64,000 bases of DNA from Zygosaccharomyces rouxii (taxonomy: Eukaryota > Ascomycota > Saccharomycetes > Saccharomycetales > Saccharomycetaceae). Below, piece after piece: positions 39,037 to 50,680 of this stretch (position 1 is the stretch's first letter; each line of letters begins with the position of its first letter). The notes under the pieces were generated by a model. The model was not told the origin of the DNA, made no database searches, and saw only the letters and a list, made by a program, of their open reading frames with translations. The DNA is taken from contig NC_012990.1 in the NCBI RefSeq assembly GCF_000026365.1, forward strand, positions 186,001 through 250,000, in the 5' to 3' direction. A program made the translations under genes and the position numbers.

Positions 39037-39050
39037 CGGAAGTCATCTCT

Positions 39051-39052
<2 letters not shown>

Positions 39053-39081
<29 letters not shown>

Positions 39082-39100
39082 CTTTCTTTCTTTCTTTCTT
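39053..39100. repeat. T29 tract followed by (CTTT)n
   Basis: An uninterrupted run of 29 T (39053-39081) is followed by about five CTTT units to 39100. On the minus strand it reads as an (AAAG)n plus A29 leader just before the ATG at 39046. Such tracts exclude nucleosomes and are unstable in length. Confidence 0.9.
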
Positions 39101-39340
39101 GTTGGGTTGAAGAAGTTTGCTCTGTCAGCGCCAGCCTACAACAACACCCTTATTACCGTTATTTTTGTCATTGTTGTTTATTTAGACAGCAGCAATTCTC
39201 GCATGTGCACCTGTACTTCTTAATTCAGCACCACACTTTCTGGTGGTAGTGGCTATTTCCGTGTAATCTTTCCCTCTTCTTGATATTCTTGTTTGCCTAC
39301 CTTTCGGTGTATGTTGTAGAAGTACAACTAAGTTTCCAAG

Positions 39341-39409
39341 TTTATATTCCTTTATTTACGCGCCCACGCGTTGTGATACGTCACCTCGGCGGCTAAAGAT
39401 GGTATAAAA
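39341..39409. promoter_or_regulatory. Promoter-like cluster: MCB, URS1 and TATA boxes on both strands
   Basis: Directly past the 3' end of TRS23 lie ACGCGT at 39366-39371 (MCB, the Mbp1/Swi6 S-phase element), ACGTCA-type sequence at 39379-39384, and TCGGCGGCTA at 39386-39395, a perfect URS1 core for Ume6. TATAAAAA at 39403-39410 reads rightward, toward RMI1 and antisense to TRS23. TATAAA (complement of 39341-39346) reads leftward, toward the small-gene candidate and the kinase. No ORF of useful length follows on the plus strand before RMI1. Confidence 0.5.
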
Positions 39410-39435
39410 AGAGACAAAGAGACCGAAACCCTGGT

Positions 39436-40071
39436 CTAAACCAAATTATCTACCATTTGCTTAACTTTCTTGTCAAATAGAGTAGATTTTATAGGCATTT
39501 CTAGCGAATAGAAAGGATCTTTCATCACGTAGTCGCTGTAAAGACAGTAGATTTTTCTTAAAAAGTTGTCTGCGACATGAATGTTAAAAATATTATTACT
39601 GCTGCTGGGATTTGCTGGCGAAAGTGTACCTTGTGAGCATGCTACAACGAATTTGAGCCCGGTCATGGTTTGGTATATGTACATTGTGAATTGATCGGTA
39701 CAGAGCTGTCTAACACCAGAACGATTCCAACTTTGAAACGATTCCTTAAAGAAGTCATCACCTTTGAAACTGCCTAGCTTACCCTGTGGGGCAGAAGCAC
39801 CGTATTTACTCCTTTCACTGCTAGTACGACCTCGGGGCATTCCGACATACGGGATATATGGTACGGTGTAATCGATATTTTTTGATGAGGACTGTGATAG
39901 TTGCAGTGCCTTTGGTGTTAACTGCGTGGCAATGGCGAAGGATCCGTGCAATATACTCGCTAGAATAAGGTAGTCGTTGCTGTTCAGCCCTTTGTCCACG
40001 TCGCCTTCAAAGGAGCGATGGTATATGAGACCACCGGATTTGTTAATGACGAGTAACATTCGAACAGCCAT
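39436..40071 (-). CDS. TRS23: TRAPP complex subunit Trs23
   Basis: Trs23 is a core subunit of the TRAPP complexes, Rab (Ypt1) exchange factors for ER-to-Golgi and autophagy traffic. The 211-residue product (219 in yeast) has the sedlin/longin-type fold: [15 protein letters not shown] at the N-terminus, [19 protein letters not shown], a Ser/Gly-rich insertion, [15 protein letters not shown], then [20 protein letters not shown] and a C-terminal [20 protein letters not shown]. The frame runs to a GTG at 40188, but ATG at 40071 ([14 protein letters not shown]) matches the known start. It is divergent from RMI1, with 165 bp between start codons. Confidence 0.94.
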   Translation of the reverse strand: MAVRMLLVINKSGGLIYHRSFEGDVDKGLNSNDYLILASILHGSFAIATQLTPKALQLSQSSSKNIDYTVPYIPYVGMPRGRTSSERSKYGASAPQGKLGSFKGDDFFKESFQSWNRSGVRQLCTDQFTMYIYQTMTGLKFVVACSQGTLSPANPSSSNNIFNIHVADNFLRKIYCLYSDYVMKDPFYSLEMPIKSTLFDKKVKQMVDNLV

Positions 40072-40236
40072 GAAGGGGAGCTGGCAAGTGTAGAAAAGGT
40101 GTCTTTCGGTGAATACTCTGTTACTTCTACTTGATATGTGTACGAAGTAGATGTTTGTACCGACGCGATGTCCAAGGCACACACACACTCACAAACACAC
40201 ACATACAACTTATCCTTCATTTTAGACGAATCAACA

Positions 40237-40920
40237 ATGTCAACGATTATATTTCAAGATATCTCACAAGTACCGTCACCGTTGCAGATCAATGATAGAT
40301 CCACACTCACTGGTAGAGATCTGGCTATTTTAGAAGCATTCGAAAACGAACCATGGAATTCAGGGCCACCACCACTAGTGGATCAGAAACTTAGTAGGCT
40401 CGATAGAGATCTACTTTTCCAAATACTCATGGTGGAAAACACTAGTAAGTCGAAATTGAATCAAGTGGATGATATCAGGGCAAAATTGGACCCAACTTTA
40501 CAAAGGGTTGATCGGCTAAAGACCACCCGGGATAGGGTTGTCATAAACCAAGTGGATATTGACAGTGATGAACCAACATCGGAAAATGCAAGTACGAATG
40601 CGCTTAACCAATCCAGGGCAGTCTTCAGATTAGTTTTACAAGATAGGAAAGGCTCGCTTTTTTATGCAATAAATTCGAGCCCATTGTCTTGGCTACAAGT
40701 TTGCATGTTAGGGTCAAAGGTAATCATAAAGAAGGGATCAATCTTCAACAGAGGTGTGTTTATCCTACAAGAACCGAACGTGTTGTTTTTAGGTGGAATA
40801 AATAGAGCTTGGAATGAGAATAGAGATGGAAAACTCTGTGAGTATCTCGAAGCTAAACTGCAAAGAGATGCTGAGGATATGAAACTTAATGGCAGTAAGA
40901 AAAGAAAGAATACGCGATAA
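40237..40920 (+). CDS. RMI1: RecQ-mediated genome instability protein Rmi1
   Basis: Rmi1 is the OB-fold subunit of the Sgs1-Top3-Rmi1 dissolvasome, which resolves recombination intermediates and double Holliday junctions. The 227-residue product (241 in yeast) has the DUF1767-type N-terminal helical segment (residues 15-75) followed by the OB fold in the second half (SRAVFRLVLQDRKGSLFYAI, then GSKVIIKKGSIFNRGVFILQ). The frame extends to 40138 from a non-ATG codon; ATG at 40237 (MSTIIFQDISQVPS) is used. The order with MET12 and RAD1 matches YPL024W, YPL023C and YPL022W. An upstream CA-rich run (about 40178-40205) lies in its promoter. Confidence 0.92.
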   Translation: MSTIIFQDISQVPSPLQINDRSTLTGRDLAILEAFENEPWNSGPPPLVDQKLSRLDRDLLFQILMVENTSKSKLNQVDDIRAKLDPTLQRVDRLKTTRDRVVINQVDIDSDEPTSENASTNALNQSRAVFRLVLQDRKGSLFYAINSSPLSWLQVCMLGSKVIIKKGSIFNRGVFILQEPNVLFLGGINRAWNENRDGKLCEYLEAKLQRDAEDMKLNGSKKRKNTR

Positions 40921-41003
40921 TATTGGTTGTTGTTGTTGTTTTTTTTATTTATCATTATTATTATTTCCTACAAATTGATGCATGCTTAAAGGATATATTA
41001 ATT

Positions 41004-42992
<1,989 letters not shown>

Positions 42993-43175
42993 TCAAATGT
43001 TTGTGTCACTTGCCTTTTCAAAGTAGTTGTGTGTTGGTGAATTTTTGACGTTTTTCCTTAATATCTGGGATTGATATCAATAATCCAAGCCATAGTATAA
43101 TGACTCGAGAAAACAAGATCAAGTGAAACAAAAATTTGGTATCGAAAGCTATTTGGTTCTTTGGGATGAATTGAA

Positions 43176-46100
43176 ATGCCTCAGTTGTTTATACATGAAG
43201 ATTCTGATGATGAACAGTTGCAGTTGGAGCTTTCCAGGCAGGCAGAAGAGGCTGTAGAGTTGAACAAAGCACCCGACCAGGATCAACCAGAGGAGAGCCC
43301 TAGTTTGGAGAAGACACCTAGCTTGGAGAAGACACCTGCTGAACCTTCACAACCATTGTATCCTTTGATTCCAGAGGAGAATTTGGATGATAATGGGTTA
43401 AAGCCCAATCTAGATGATATCAGACAAGTTGATATTCAGTTGAATCTACCGTTGACCTTCCAGCAACAAGTTGTTGAAAATACACTAGTTACTGACGATC
43501 CATTGGTGATTTTGGGGAAAGGTATTGGAATCATTAGTATCGTAGCCAACTTACTATTTACATTAGCTACACCCACAAGAATTAATGGACAACCAAAGAG
43601 GTCGTTTGTCATTGTGATGAATGCTAGTCCAGGTGATAACCTACGGATAAGTGAAGAGTTACAAGAATTATCGTGGTTATCAAGCTGTAGTGAGGATATT
43701 CAAGGTGAAGACAATGACATCGACGAGGATTCACAGAGGCCATTCCATGTTATCAATGCAGAATCTCAAAATGCAGATAAAAGACAAAAATTGTACAATT
43801 CCGGTGGAATATTCAGTGTTACTTCAAGGATTCTCATTGTCGATCTACTTTCAGGTTTGTTACATCCTAGTAGAATTACTGGTATAGTTGTCTTGAACGT
43901 GGAGAAATTGAAATCATTCTCAAATGAATCCTTTATCCTGGAAATTTACAGATCAAAGAATAAATGGGGGTTTATAAAAGCATTTTCAGAGTCACCAGAA
44001 TCGTTTGTAACCCAATTCTCACCACTGATGAGGAAGCTTAAGGAATTAAGATTGAAAAATGTGACTCTTTGGCCTAGATTTAGAGTAGAAATTTCTCAAT
44101 GCTTAAACAATGCAGTTAATCCTCAGATTAATAAAGTTGTAGAAGTTAAAGTTTCACAGACGAATTCTATGTCTCAAATTCAATTTGGTCTTATGGAATG
44201 TTTAAAAAAGTGTATTGCAGAGATGAACAGGAAAAATCCAGAGTTGGTGTTAGAGACTTGGAATATTGAAAATGCATTGGATCCAACGTTTGTTAAATCA
44301 ATTGATGCCGTAATGGTACCGAATTGGCACCGCATATCTTATGAATCTAAGCAATTGATTAAAGATATCAGATTTTTGAAAAATTTACTCAAATTGTTGG
44401 TTAGTGGAGATGCTGTAGATTTCTATGAGGAGTTACAGTTGAGCCTTGACGCTAACAAACCTTCGATCTCCAGAAAATATAGTGAATCACCTTGGTTAAT
44501 GGCAGATGAATCACAAATGGTCATATCGTATGCCAAGAAAAGAATATACAGCGACGGTGAATATGTTTTAGAAGAGATGCCCAAGTGGGAACAATTGATT
44601 AGTATCATGGAAGATATTTCTTATCAAAGAGCTTATAAGGACGTTTCAGGCCCTACGTTAATAGTATGCTCTAGTTACACAACTGCATCACAATTGGCAA
44701 GAGTGTTGAGTCAAGCCGATAGGAAAGATGGATTTCGTAGAAGTATGCTTCGCAAACTACAACTTTATAAAGAACGACGTGAGGAGAGTAAGACATTGGT
44801 TAAAGAAATTAGAGAAAGGGAACCAGATGCTATGCCTGAACTTAATGTGAGTGCCGCGTTTGCTAAGGAACAAGTAATAACAAGACGAAGAAGAACACGA
44901 GGTGCTGCCGCCATGGCTGCTGTAGAGCGTTTGAAAAATGCAGGAACAGGTGAAGACATTGAAAGTGTAATTGATGACTATAATATTAAAGAAGAATTAG
45001 AACCCGAGGGACTGTTAGAGATGGCAGATAATGAAGCGACAGCGCCAACGACTGAGTATGAGGATGAAGATGATTTTGGAGAGAAACTTTTCCATGATAT
45101 GTCTCATAATGCTATTACGAAGGAAATATGGGACCAAAGAACCCAATATTTCCAATTTGTTCATCGTGGTGATCAAATAATCATTGAAATATTCGCCAAT
45201 ATTACTGATGACTCTTATTTGCAAGAGATTATGCCTTCTAACATCATCATGTATGAACCAGACTTGACTTTTATCAGAAGAGTAGAAATACATCGTGCTA
45301 TTCATAGGGAAATGCCACCTAATGTTTGTTTCATGTATTACAGTAATAGTGTAGAGGAACAGGGCCATCTGGTATCTATTAGGAAGGAAAAAGATGCATT
45401 CACAAAGTTGATTAGAGAAAATTCAATGTTATCCCACCATTTTGAAGCAGATGAAGATTTATCTCATTACAAGAATTTGGCAGAGAGGAAAGTCAAACTT
45501 AATAAGTTGAGGAGAATTACTACAAGAGTCGCTGGTGGTCAAGCGGCACTTGCTGACTTCACTCAAGATATAGTCATTGTCGATACGCGTGAGTTCAACG
45601 CTGCATTGCCGGGACTTCTTTACAGGTATGGTGTGCGTGTAGTACCATGCATGTTGACTGTTGGTGACTATGTTATCACGCCTGATATTTGCATAGAGAG
45701 AAAATCGATTGCGGATTTAATTGGATCCATACAAAACCGTAGATTAGTTTCTCAATGTAAAAAAATGAGGAGCCATTACAAGTATCCAACCTTATTAATC
45801 GAGTTCGAGGAAGGCCAATCATTTTCCTTGGAGCCCTTTAGTGAAAGGCGTAACTATAAAAGCAAGGAATTATCCACTGTACATCCAATCTCTAATAAAT
45901 TATCCCAAGATGAGATTCAGTCAGAATTGGCCAAATTAGTCATGAGGTTTCCTGGTTTAAAAATTATTTGGTCATCTTCCCCTTTACAAACTGTAAATAT
46001 GATTTTGGAACTAAAGATTGGTAGAGAACAACCAGATCCAAGTCAATCGGTGGCATTAGGTACCAGGAGAAAGCAAGAAAAATCAGAAAAGAAGGCAGCA

Positions 46101-46337
46101 GCCAAGGAGAGCGATCAAAAAAAATATGCGAGATTGCTGCGTATACCTGGAATTTCGAAAGTGGAATATTTTAACATTAGGAAGAAAGTTAAAAGCTATG
46201 AAAAGCTGAAATCGTTATCATCTCAAGAGCTTCACGATTTGTTAGGTGATGAAGATTTAGTTGATAAACTTTGTCGGTTTTTGCAGGCAGAAAAAGACGA
46301 TGAGGAGGATGAATTAGCAGATAGCGATATCGAATAG
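43176..46337 (+). CDS. RAD1: XPF-type structure-specific endonuclease subunit Rad1
   Basis: Rad1 with Rad10 cuts on the 5' side of lesions in nucleotide-excision repair and trims flaps in recombination. The 1053-residue product (1100 in yeast) has a degenerate Snf2-like helicase region in its N-terminal half (lacking a usable Walker A) and the ERCC4 nuclease domain near 800-930. The signature GDX(n)ERKX3D is seen as Gly830-Asp831, Glu841-Arg842-Lys843 and Asp847 (CIERKSIADL). A C-terminal helix-hairpin-helix region (RLLRIPGISKVEYFNIRKKV) is the Rad10 partner site. It lies next to MET12 with a short shared promoter. Confidence 0.95.
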   Translation: MPQLFIHEDSDDEQLQLELSRQAEEAVELNKAPDQDQPEESPSLEKTPSLEKTPAEPSQPLYPLIPEENLDDNGLKPNLDDIRQVDIQLNLPLTFQQQVVENTLVTDDPLVILGKGIGIISIVANLLFTLATPTRINGQPKRSFVIVMNASPGDNLRISEELQELSWLSSCSEDIQGEDNDIDEDSQRPFHVINAESQNADKRQKLYNSGGIFSVTSRILIVDLLSGLLHPSRITGIVVLNVEKLKSFSNESFILEIYRSKNKWGFIKAFSESPESFVTQFSPLMRKLKELRLKNVTLWPRFRVEISQCLNNAVNPQINKVVEVKVSQTNSMSQIQFGLMECLKKCIAEMNRKNPELVLETWNIENALDPTFVKSIDAVMVPNWHRISYESKQLIKDIRFLKNLLKLLVSGDAVDFYEELQLSLDANKPSISRKYSESPWLMADESQMVISYAKKRIYSDGEYVLEEMPKWEQLISIMEDISYQRAYKDVSGPTLIVCSSYTTASQLARVLSQADRKDGFRRSMLRKLQLYKERREESKTLVKEIREREPDAMPELNVSAAFAKEQVITRRRRTRGAAAMAAVERLKNAGTGEDIESVIDDYNIKEELEPEGLLEMADNEATAPTTEYEDEDDFGEKLFHDMSHNAITKEIWDQRTQYFQFVHRGDQIIIEIFANITDDSYLQEIMPSNIIMYEPDLTFIRRVEIHRAIHREMPPNVCFMYYSNSVEEQGHLVSIRKEKDAFTKLIRENSMLSHHFEADEDLSHYKNLAERKVKLNKLRRITTRVAGGQAALADFTQDIVIVDTREFNAALPGLLYRYGVRVVPCMLTVGDYVITPDICIERKSIADLIGSIQNRRLVSQCKKMRSHYKYPTLLIEFEEGQSFSLEPFSERRNYKSKELSTVHPISNKLSQDEIQSELAKLVMRFPGLKIIWSSSPLQTVNMILELKIGREQPDPSQSVALGTRRKQEKSEKKAAAKESDQKKYARLLRIPGISKVEYFNIRKKVKSYEKLKSLSSQELHDLLGDEDLVDKLCRFLQAEKDDEEDELADSDIE

Positions 46338-46421
46338 AAAAAAATGTAATCACCAAAGATTTATATTTATCTCTATAAAGTTTGTAACGTAAGATATCGT
46401 TGACCGATTGATGGAGATTGT

Positions 46422-46422
46422 A

Positions 46423-46453
<31 letters not shown>
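46422..46453. repeat. A20-G-A11 tract between RAD1 and SWI1
   Basis: A poly(A) run of 20, one G and 11 more A lie in the convergent interval between RAD1 and SWI1. On the minus strand this is a T-rich stretch downstream of SWI1. Length here is likely variable. Confidence 0.85.
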
Positions 46454-46487
46454 TAATATAATAATTAATCATTACAGGTGCATATCA

Positions 46488-49400
46488 TCATTTAGCACCT
46501 TCTACCAAAGTTGCTAATATCTGATTGTTTAATTTACCAAACAGCTCAGCTTGTCTGGAGATTTCAGCATCAGCTAGTGGATTGGACAGGAGGGCGAATA
46601 TTTGGGTATCTGTAGGTAGTAATCCAGGTATCGAGGCCAAAGATCTACAAGTCTGTAGTTTTTCTGTCCCTGGAGTAAAATCTATACTCTTTTGAATGAG
46701 TAATCTGGTTAATTCGATGCATTTACAGCTAATAAAGGCAAACATTCTTTTTAAATGAATTAAATTTTTATCAGTGTGAATGCTAATGTTACAAAGCACT
46801 TCACTCAACCTTCTTAAATTGAAACCAATATTTTCTTCAGAGTTTAACCAAACTAGGGGCATATTTTTAATGTTTTTATTAGAATCCTCAGATTCTAAGA
46901 AGTTGACAATGATTAACATTGATGTTAAACTTTGTGAAATTATAGGTCCCACTTCTTCTATCAAAGTTGGTAAGGTGTTTAGTTGCATGAATGGAATCAC
47001 GGAAACTAGCAACGAGAAAACGTTATTGAACAACCTATACTTGTCGCCTTTGTTGTAGGCGTTGATTAAACGAAGAGCGGTAATCCAATCTTTACTTTCC
47101 TCTTCAATCTCATTATCAACAATTTGAGGTAGTAAGATATCTTTGAAGAAACTTCTGTTGGGATATGCCAGTGAAAACAATTTAGATAATACATCCACAC
47201 CAAATCCGTAGTACTTACCCAATTTCAAAAGGTACTCTGGATATGACAGATGATCAGATCCACTATCAAATTTTTTGGGTTCCCCAAAGCTTAAGGCGAG
47301 CATTAGTACGAAAAAACAGTCTAAATGACTTTCGACTTCATAAACATGGGAAATATTGGTTAAAGTAATCACTGTATCCTTCTTAAAATTGAGACCCTTT
47401 CTATTACTCGATACTTTGTCACTTTGAATGAAAACTAACCACATCAAATCTGTAATAAATCTTTTCACAAATGGATTTTTCCCCATAATTTTTGAATTCC
47501 TTTCTGAGAAAGACGCATTTCTTAAGATCATAGAAATTGTAGAAATTTGATCGTTTAGTAAAACTTTTGGATCTTCTGCACCTCTGGTGTTCATTTTAGT
47601 AAATGGATTATCTATCTCTTCCTTCACACTTTTCAATGCCTGTAAATAAGATGGTGTGTGTAAATTGGTTAAATCTTGATTAGGTCTTCTTGATAGTGGT
47701 TCTGGCAATGGTTCCCAAACCCGTGGTCCTTTCAATGGTACTGAATCCGTTTCATTATCATCTTCATTCCAATCCAATGGTGTTTGAGCTGGTGTAATAG
47801 GTACTTGTTCAAGATCTGTACCAGTTAGAGAATCAACTTTAACGCGTGCTTCTAAAGGTTCAGAATTGCCGTCATTTTCCACATTCAAATCTTTCACGTA
47901 ATTTTCAAACACTTTATTGAACCTTTCCTCGGTTGTGCTAAAAGGAGTATGAGGAGATGATAAGATTGAATCAACATCATACTCTTCACAATAGATTGTA
48001 TGGAAAATGTTATAATTACCTTGGGCTAAATTTGCCAGCAGATTTATACCCAGTGTGCAAAGAGAATCTAATAAATCGGGATATCTTTCGAACGGTAATT
48101 TCAACACGGAATCGGCACTTGTAACTAGTAAAGTATCCAGGGCCGTCTTTATCTCTCCCAAATTTGTCGATTGCAATGACATGGTCAACGCATGTAGATT
48201 AATAATTCCTATTTCTGGTGGGAACAGAAATATAGGCTTATTGGCATCAATTTTCTCTCCGATCTGAGATACATATCCAATATCATAACCTTTGGCGTGC
48301 TGGATAGGTCTTGTAATGGGTTTGTAATTTCTAGTAACAGCTCTTTTGTAAACTTTGGGTAATTTGGCCATTTCTTGGGCATACTTTTTCTTCAACAACT
48401 CTTGTTGTTGTTGCAACTGCTGCTCCATTAAAATCTTTCGTTGCCTCTGTTGCTCCAAAAGTGCTTGTTGTTGTCTTTTCATCATTTCTTCTTGCTGCCT
48501 CCTCTCTAGCTCTAGTTCTTTCTTTGTCTTTTTCTTTTGACGAGGCTTCTTTTGTTTCTTAGCCCTTAATGCAGCAGCAGCTAATTGTTGCTGTTGCTGC
48601 TGTTGTTGTAAGAATTGTTGTTGCTGCTGCTGCTGTTGTTGTTGTTGGTGTAGCTGCTGTTGTTTCAATTTGATTGCATTTACAGCGTTCATTGACATTG
48701 GCTGCGGTTGTGGTTGCGGTTGTGGTTGCGGTTGTGGTTGCGGTTGCGGCTGCGGTTGTAGCTGTGGTTGTGGTTGTGGAGGGGAAGCATTACTAGTGCC
48801 ATTGCTACTGCTGTTGCCATTAGTATTATTGGTTATATTTGAGTAAACCTGAACTTTCTTTAGTAACTCCTGGAAAAATTGTTGGAAAAATATCTTTTTG
48901 GTTTGGGATTCCTTTATACCCTCGGGACTTTTCAAATACATCTCGTAAGGTATTAAGATTTTGTAGTAGATTGCTGTCAACTGTTGAACGTCAGGAATTT
49001 GCAACCTTTGAGCTAAAACCCCCCATTGTTTATTTCTAGAAATTTGCTCACCACCACCAAATCTTTGTACGAGCATGAAAAGGATGAAAAGGTTAATCTT
49101 TCTACCAGCAATCTCTGGTATTGTCTGCAAAGGCATGTTTTCCCTTTTGCAGTTTTCAATTAAAGATTTCATAAACAATTCGTACTGCTTATTGTTCAGT
49201 TCTGTAGATATCCGTCTTTGTAAATCTGGATTCAAGTTTTGTAGTACATTTCTCTGTTGTTGCTGCTGAGCCGCAACTGCAGCTGCAGCTGCAGTTGCAC
49301 CTTGAAAACCTTGCTGCTGCGCTGGTGTTGGTGTTGGCGCCTGTGCTGGTGATTGGGCCTGGGCCTGGGCCTGGGCCTGGGCTTGGGCTTGGGCTTGGGC

Positions 49401-50063
49401 TTGGGCTTGTGCTTGGGCTTGTGCTTGGGCTTGTGCCTGTGCCTGAGCCTGTGCTTGGGCTTGTGCCTGGGCTCGAGCTTGCGCCTGTATTTGTGCCTGA
49501 GCCTGCGCCTGGGCTCGAGCTTGCGCCTGTACTTGAGCCTGTGCCTGAGCCTGCTGGGCCGCCTGCGCTTGTTGTTGTTTTTTTCGCAGTGCTGCAAACG
49601 TTGCCGCCCTGTCCGTGAAAACACTGCTATTACCGTGAAGAACGCCTTCACTAGCCGCTGAAGCAGGAGAGCCTGCTAAACTCCTGCCATCGTTACCAGC
49701 AATAGGAGAACCCCGGTTTGACAAAATCTGCTGTGGCGTAGCACCTTCATTACCACCGTTTGTACCGCTGTTCATCATCAGAATTTGCTGAGGCAGCCCA
49801 GCCTGGTTTGTAAATACCTGCTGAGGAGACATAGAGGCTCCGGGATTAGAATTGGGACGACTTATCTCGCTGATGGAATTTCTTGCCAGTATCGCCTGCG
49901 GTGAGACACTGTTACCGTTGTGCTCATTTGTATTGTTGTTGTTACCACTGACCCCGTTAGAATCGAAAAAGCTTGAAAAATCATCTTCGTCTCCATTCTC
50001 ATTGCCGTCAAGGGCGGCATTGTTTATACCTGGAGAGGCAGCCGCCGAAGGGTAGAAATCCAT
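46488..50063 (-). CDS. SWI1: SWI/SNF complex subunit Swi1 (ARID protein)
   Basis: Swi1 is the ARID subunit of the SWI/SNF remodeller and needed for much inducible transcription; its Q/N-rich N-terminus forms the [SWI+] prion in S. cerevisiae. The 1191-residue product has an Asn/Gly/Ser-rich start, a long Gln-Ala dipeptide tract at about 160-245, the ARID domain at about 285-385 ([20 protein letters not shown], then [20 protein letters not shown]), a Gln-Pro tract and polyQ runs, and a basic linker ([19 protein letters not shown]). The C-terminal half is the conserved Swi1 domain. Yeast Swi1 is 1314 residues. The Gln-Ala and Gln-Pro tracts are coded by hexamer repeats (listed separately). Confidence 0.93.
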   Translation of the reverse strand: MDFYPSAAASPGINNAALDGNENGDEDDFSSFFDSNGVSGNNNNTNEHNGNSVSPQAILARNSISEISRPNSNPGASMSPQQVFTNQAGLPQQILMMNSGTNGGNEGATPQQILSNRGSPIAGNDGRSLAGSPASAASEGVLHGNSSVFTDRAATFAALRKKQQQAQAAQQAQAQAQVQAQARAQAQAQAQIQAQARAQAQAQAQAQAQAQAQAQAQAQAQAQAQAQAQAQAQAQAQSPAQAPTPTPAQQQGFQGATAAAAAVAAQQQQQRNVLQNLNPDLQRRISTELNNKQYELFMKSLIENCKRENMPLQTIPEIAGRKINLFILFMLVQRFGGGEQISRNKQWGVLAQRLQIPDVQQLTAIYYKILIPYEMYLKSPEGIKESQTKKIFFQQFFQELLKKVQVYSNITNNTNGNSSSNGTSNASPPQPQPQLQPQPQPQPQPQPQPQPQPQPMSMNAVNAIKLKQQQLHQQQQQQQQQQQFLQQQQQQQQLAAAALRAKKQKKPRQKKKTKKELELERRQQEEMMKRQQQALLEQQRQRKILMEQQLQQQQELLKKKYAQEMAKLPKVYKRAVTRNYKPITRPIQHAKGYDIGYVSQIGEKIDANKPIFLFPPEIGIINLHALTMSLQSTNLGEIKTALDTLLVTSADSVLKLPFERYPDLLDSLCTLGINLLANLAQGNYNIFHTIYCEEYDVDSILSSPHTPFSTTEERFNKVFENYVKDLNVENDGNSEPLEARVKVDSLTGTDLEQVPITPAQTPLDWNEDDNETDSVPLKGPRVWEPLPEPLSRRPNQDLTNLHTPSYLQALKSVKEEIDNPFTKMNTRGAEDPKVLLNDQISTISMILRNASFSERNSKIMGKNPFVKRFITDLMWLVFIQSDKVSSNRKGLNFKKDTVITLTNISHVYEVESHLDCFFVLMLALSFGEPKKFDSGSDHLSYPEYLLKLGKYYGFGVDVLSKLFSLAYPNRSFFKDILLPQIVDNEIEEESKDWITALRLINAYNKGDKYRLFNNVFSLLVSVIPFMQLNTLPTLIEEVGPIISQSLTSMLIIVNFLESEDSNKNIKNMPLVWLNSEENIGFNLRRLSEVLCNISIHTDKNLIHLKRMFAFISCKCIELTRLLIQKSIDFTPGTEKLQTCRSLASIPGLLPTDTQIFALLSNPLADAEISRQAELFGKLNNQILATLVEGAK
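48701..48778 (-). repeat. Hexamer repeat coding a Gln-Pro tract in SWI1
   Basis: About a dozen units of the hexamer GGTTGC/GGTTGT (plus strand) read as CAACCA/CAGCCG-type codons on the coding strand and give a Gln-Pro tract of about 12 dipeptides in Swi1. Some units are decayed (GCGGCT, TAGCTG), a sign of age. Confidence 0.85.
49352..49566 (-). repeat. Hexamer repeat coding a long Gln-Ala tract in SWI1
   Basis: A GC-rich run of GGCCTG, GGCTTG and TGCCTG hexamers, over 30 units in about 215 bp, reads as alternating CAG/CAA and GCC/GCT on the coding strand, giving a long Gln-Ala dipeptide tract in Swi1. A perfect core of GGCCTG units at 49356-49380 suggests recent expansion; edges are decayed. 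GC content is far above the window average. Confidence 0.9.
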
Positions 50064-50680
50064 CTTGTGTATTTCAGTGTATATGTATGCGTTAATGCGT
50101 ATTCAAAACGCAATAGGGATCAAAAAGAAGAAAAGGGCCGGTTTGACAATAAACTAGTTAATTAATTTAATTTAGTTTTTCACAACACGAAATCCCAATA
50201 ATAAGAAGTCGCGTAAGAAACGGTTCAAATGTGGTTTCGAATCCCTCTACTTTTGCACTGTGTTGTACTTTTGAGGGATTCTACGGTTTTTTGTCTTGTT
50301 TTTCGGCCATCGTCAGAATGTAAAAAAATTTTCCTTAGGGGTTTAAGTTACTCGGGCCGTTTACGAAGTGCATAAAAAGGCAAATCATTAGCGATAGCAG
50401 TAGATAATTGGAGGACTCTGATGTCAAAGGCACACTATACATTTTAGATGCCTTAGGTGCTCTTGATGTTCTAGTTATGGAGAGTCGTGGCCTTTCTCTT
50501 TCAATTTCTTGCATCTTATTAGCCCCGTAGCTGTGTTTCTAAGAATTCACAGATGCGCTACATGTAAATATGACGCATTGGCGTCGTGTTTATCTACATA
50601 TGGGAGTAATAGTGATTTATGGTAGTATTATGTAACTTATTTATTGTAAATTACGAGGGGAAACAAAAGAAAAAGGAAAA
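50064..50680. other. SWI1-MNN10 intergenic region, no gene seen
   Basis: This 617-bp stretch is the SWI1 promoter and the 3' flank of MNN10. It is AT-rich with several T runs. No ORF or convincing RNA gene was found; a GGTTTCGAATCCC stretch near 50233 was checked as a tRNA T arm and rejected. Confidence 0.45.

Noticed and set aside
49295..49661. Two plus-strand frames of 102-107 codons rich in Gly-Leu-Pro
   Set aside because: They are the antisense reading of the Gln-Ala hexamer repeat in SWI1; composition comes from the repeat and not from a gene.
50230..50250. GTGGTTTCGAATCCCTC resembling a tRNA B box and T arm
   Set aside because: The T stem does not pair, no A box or cloverleaf lies upstream, and no T-run terminator fits.
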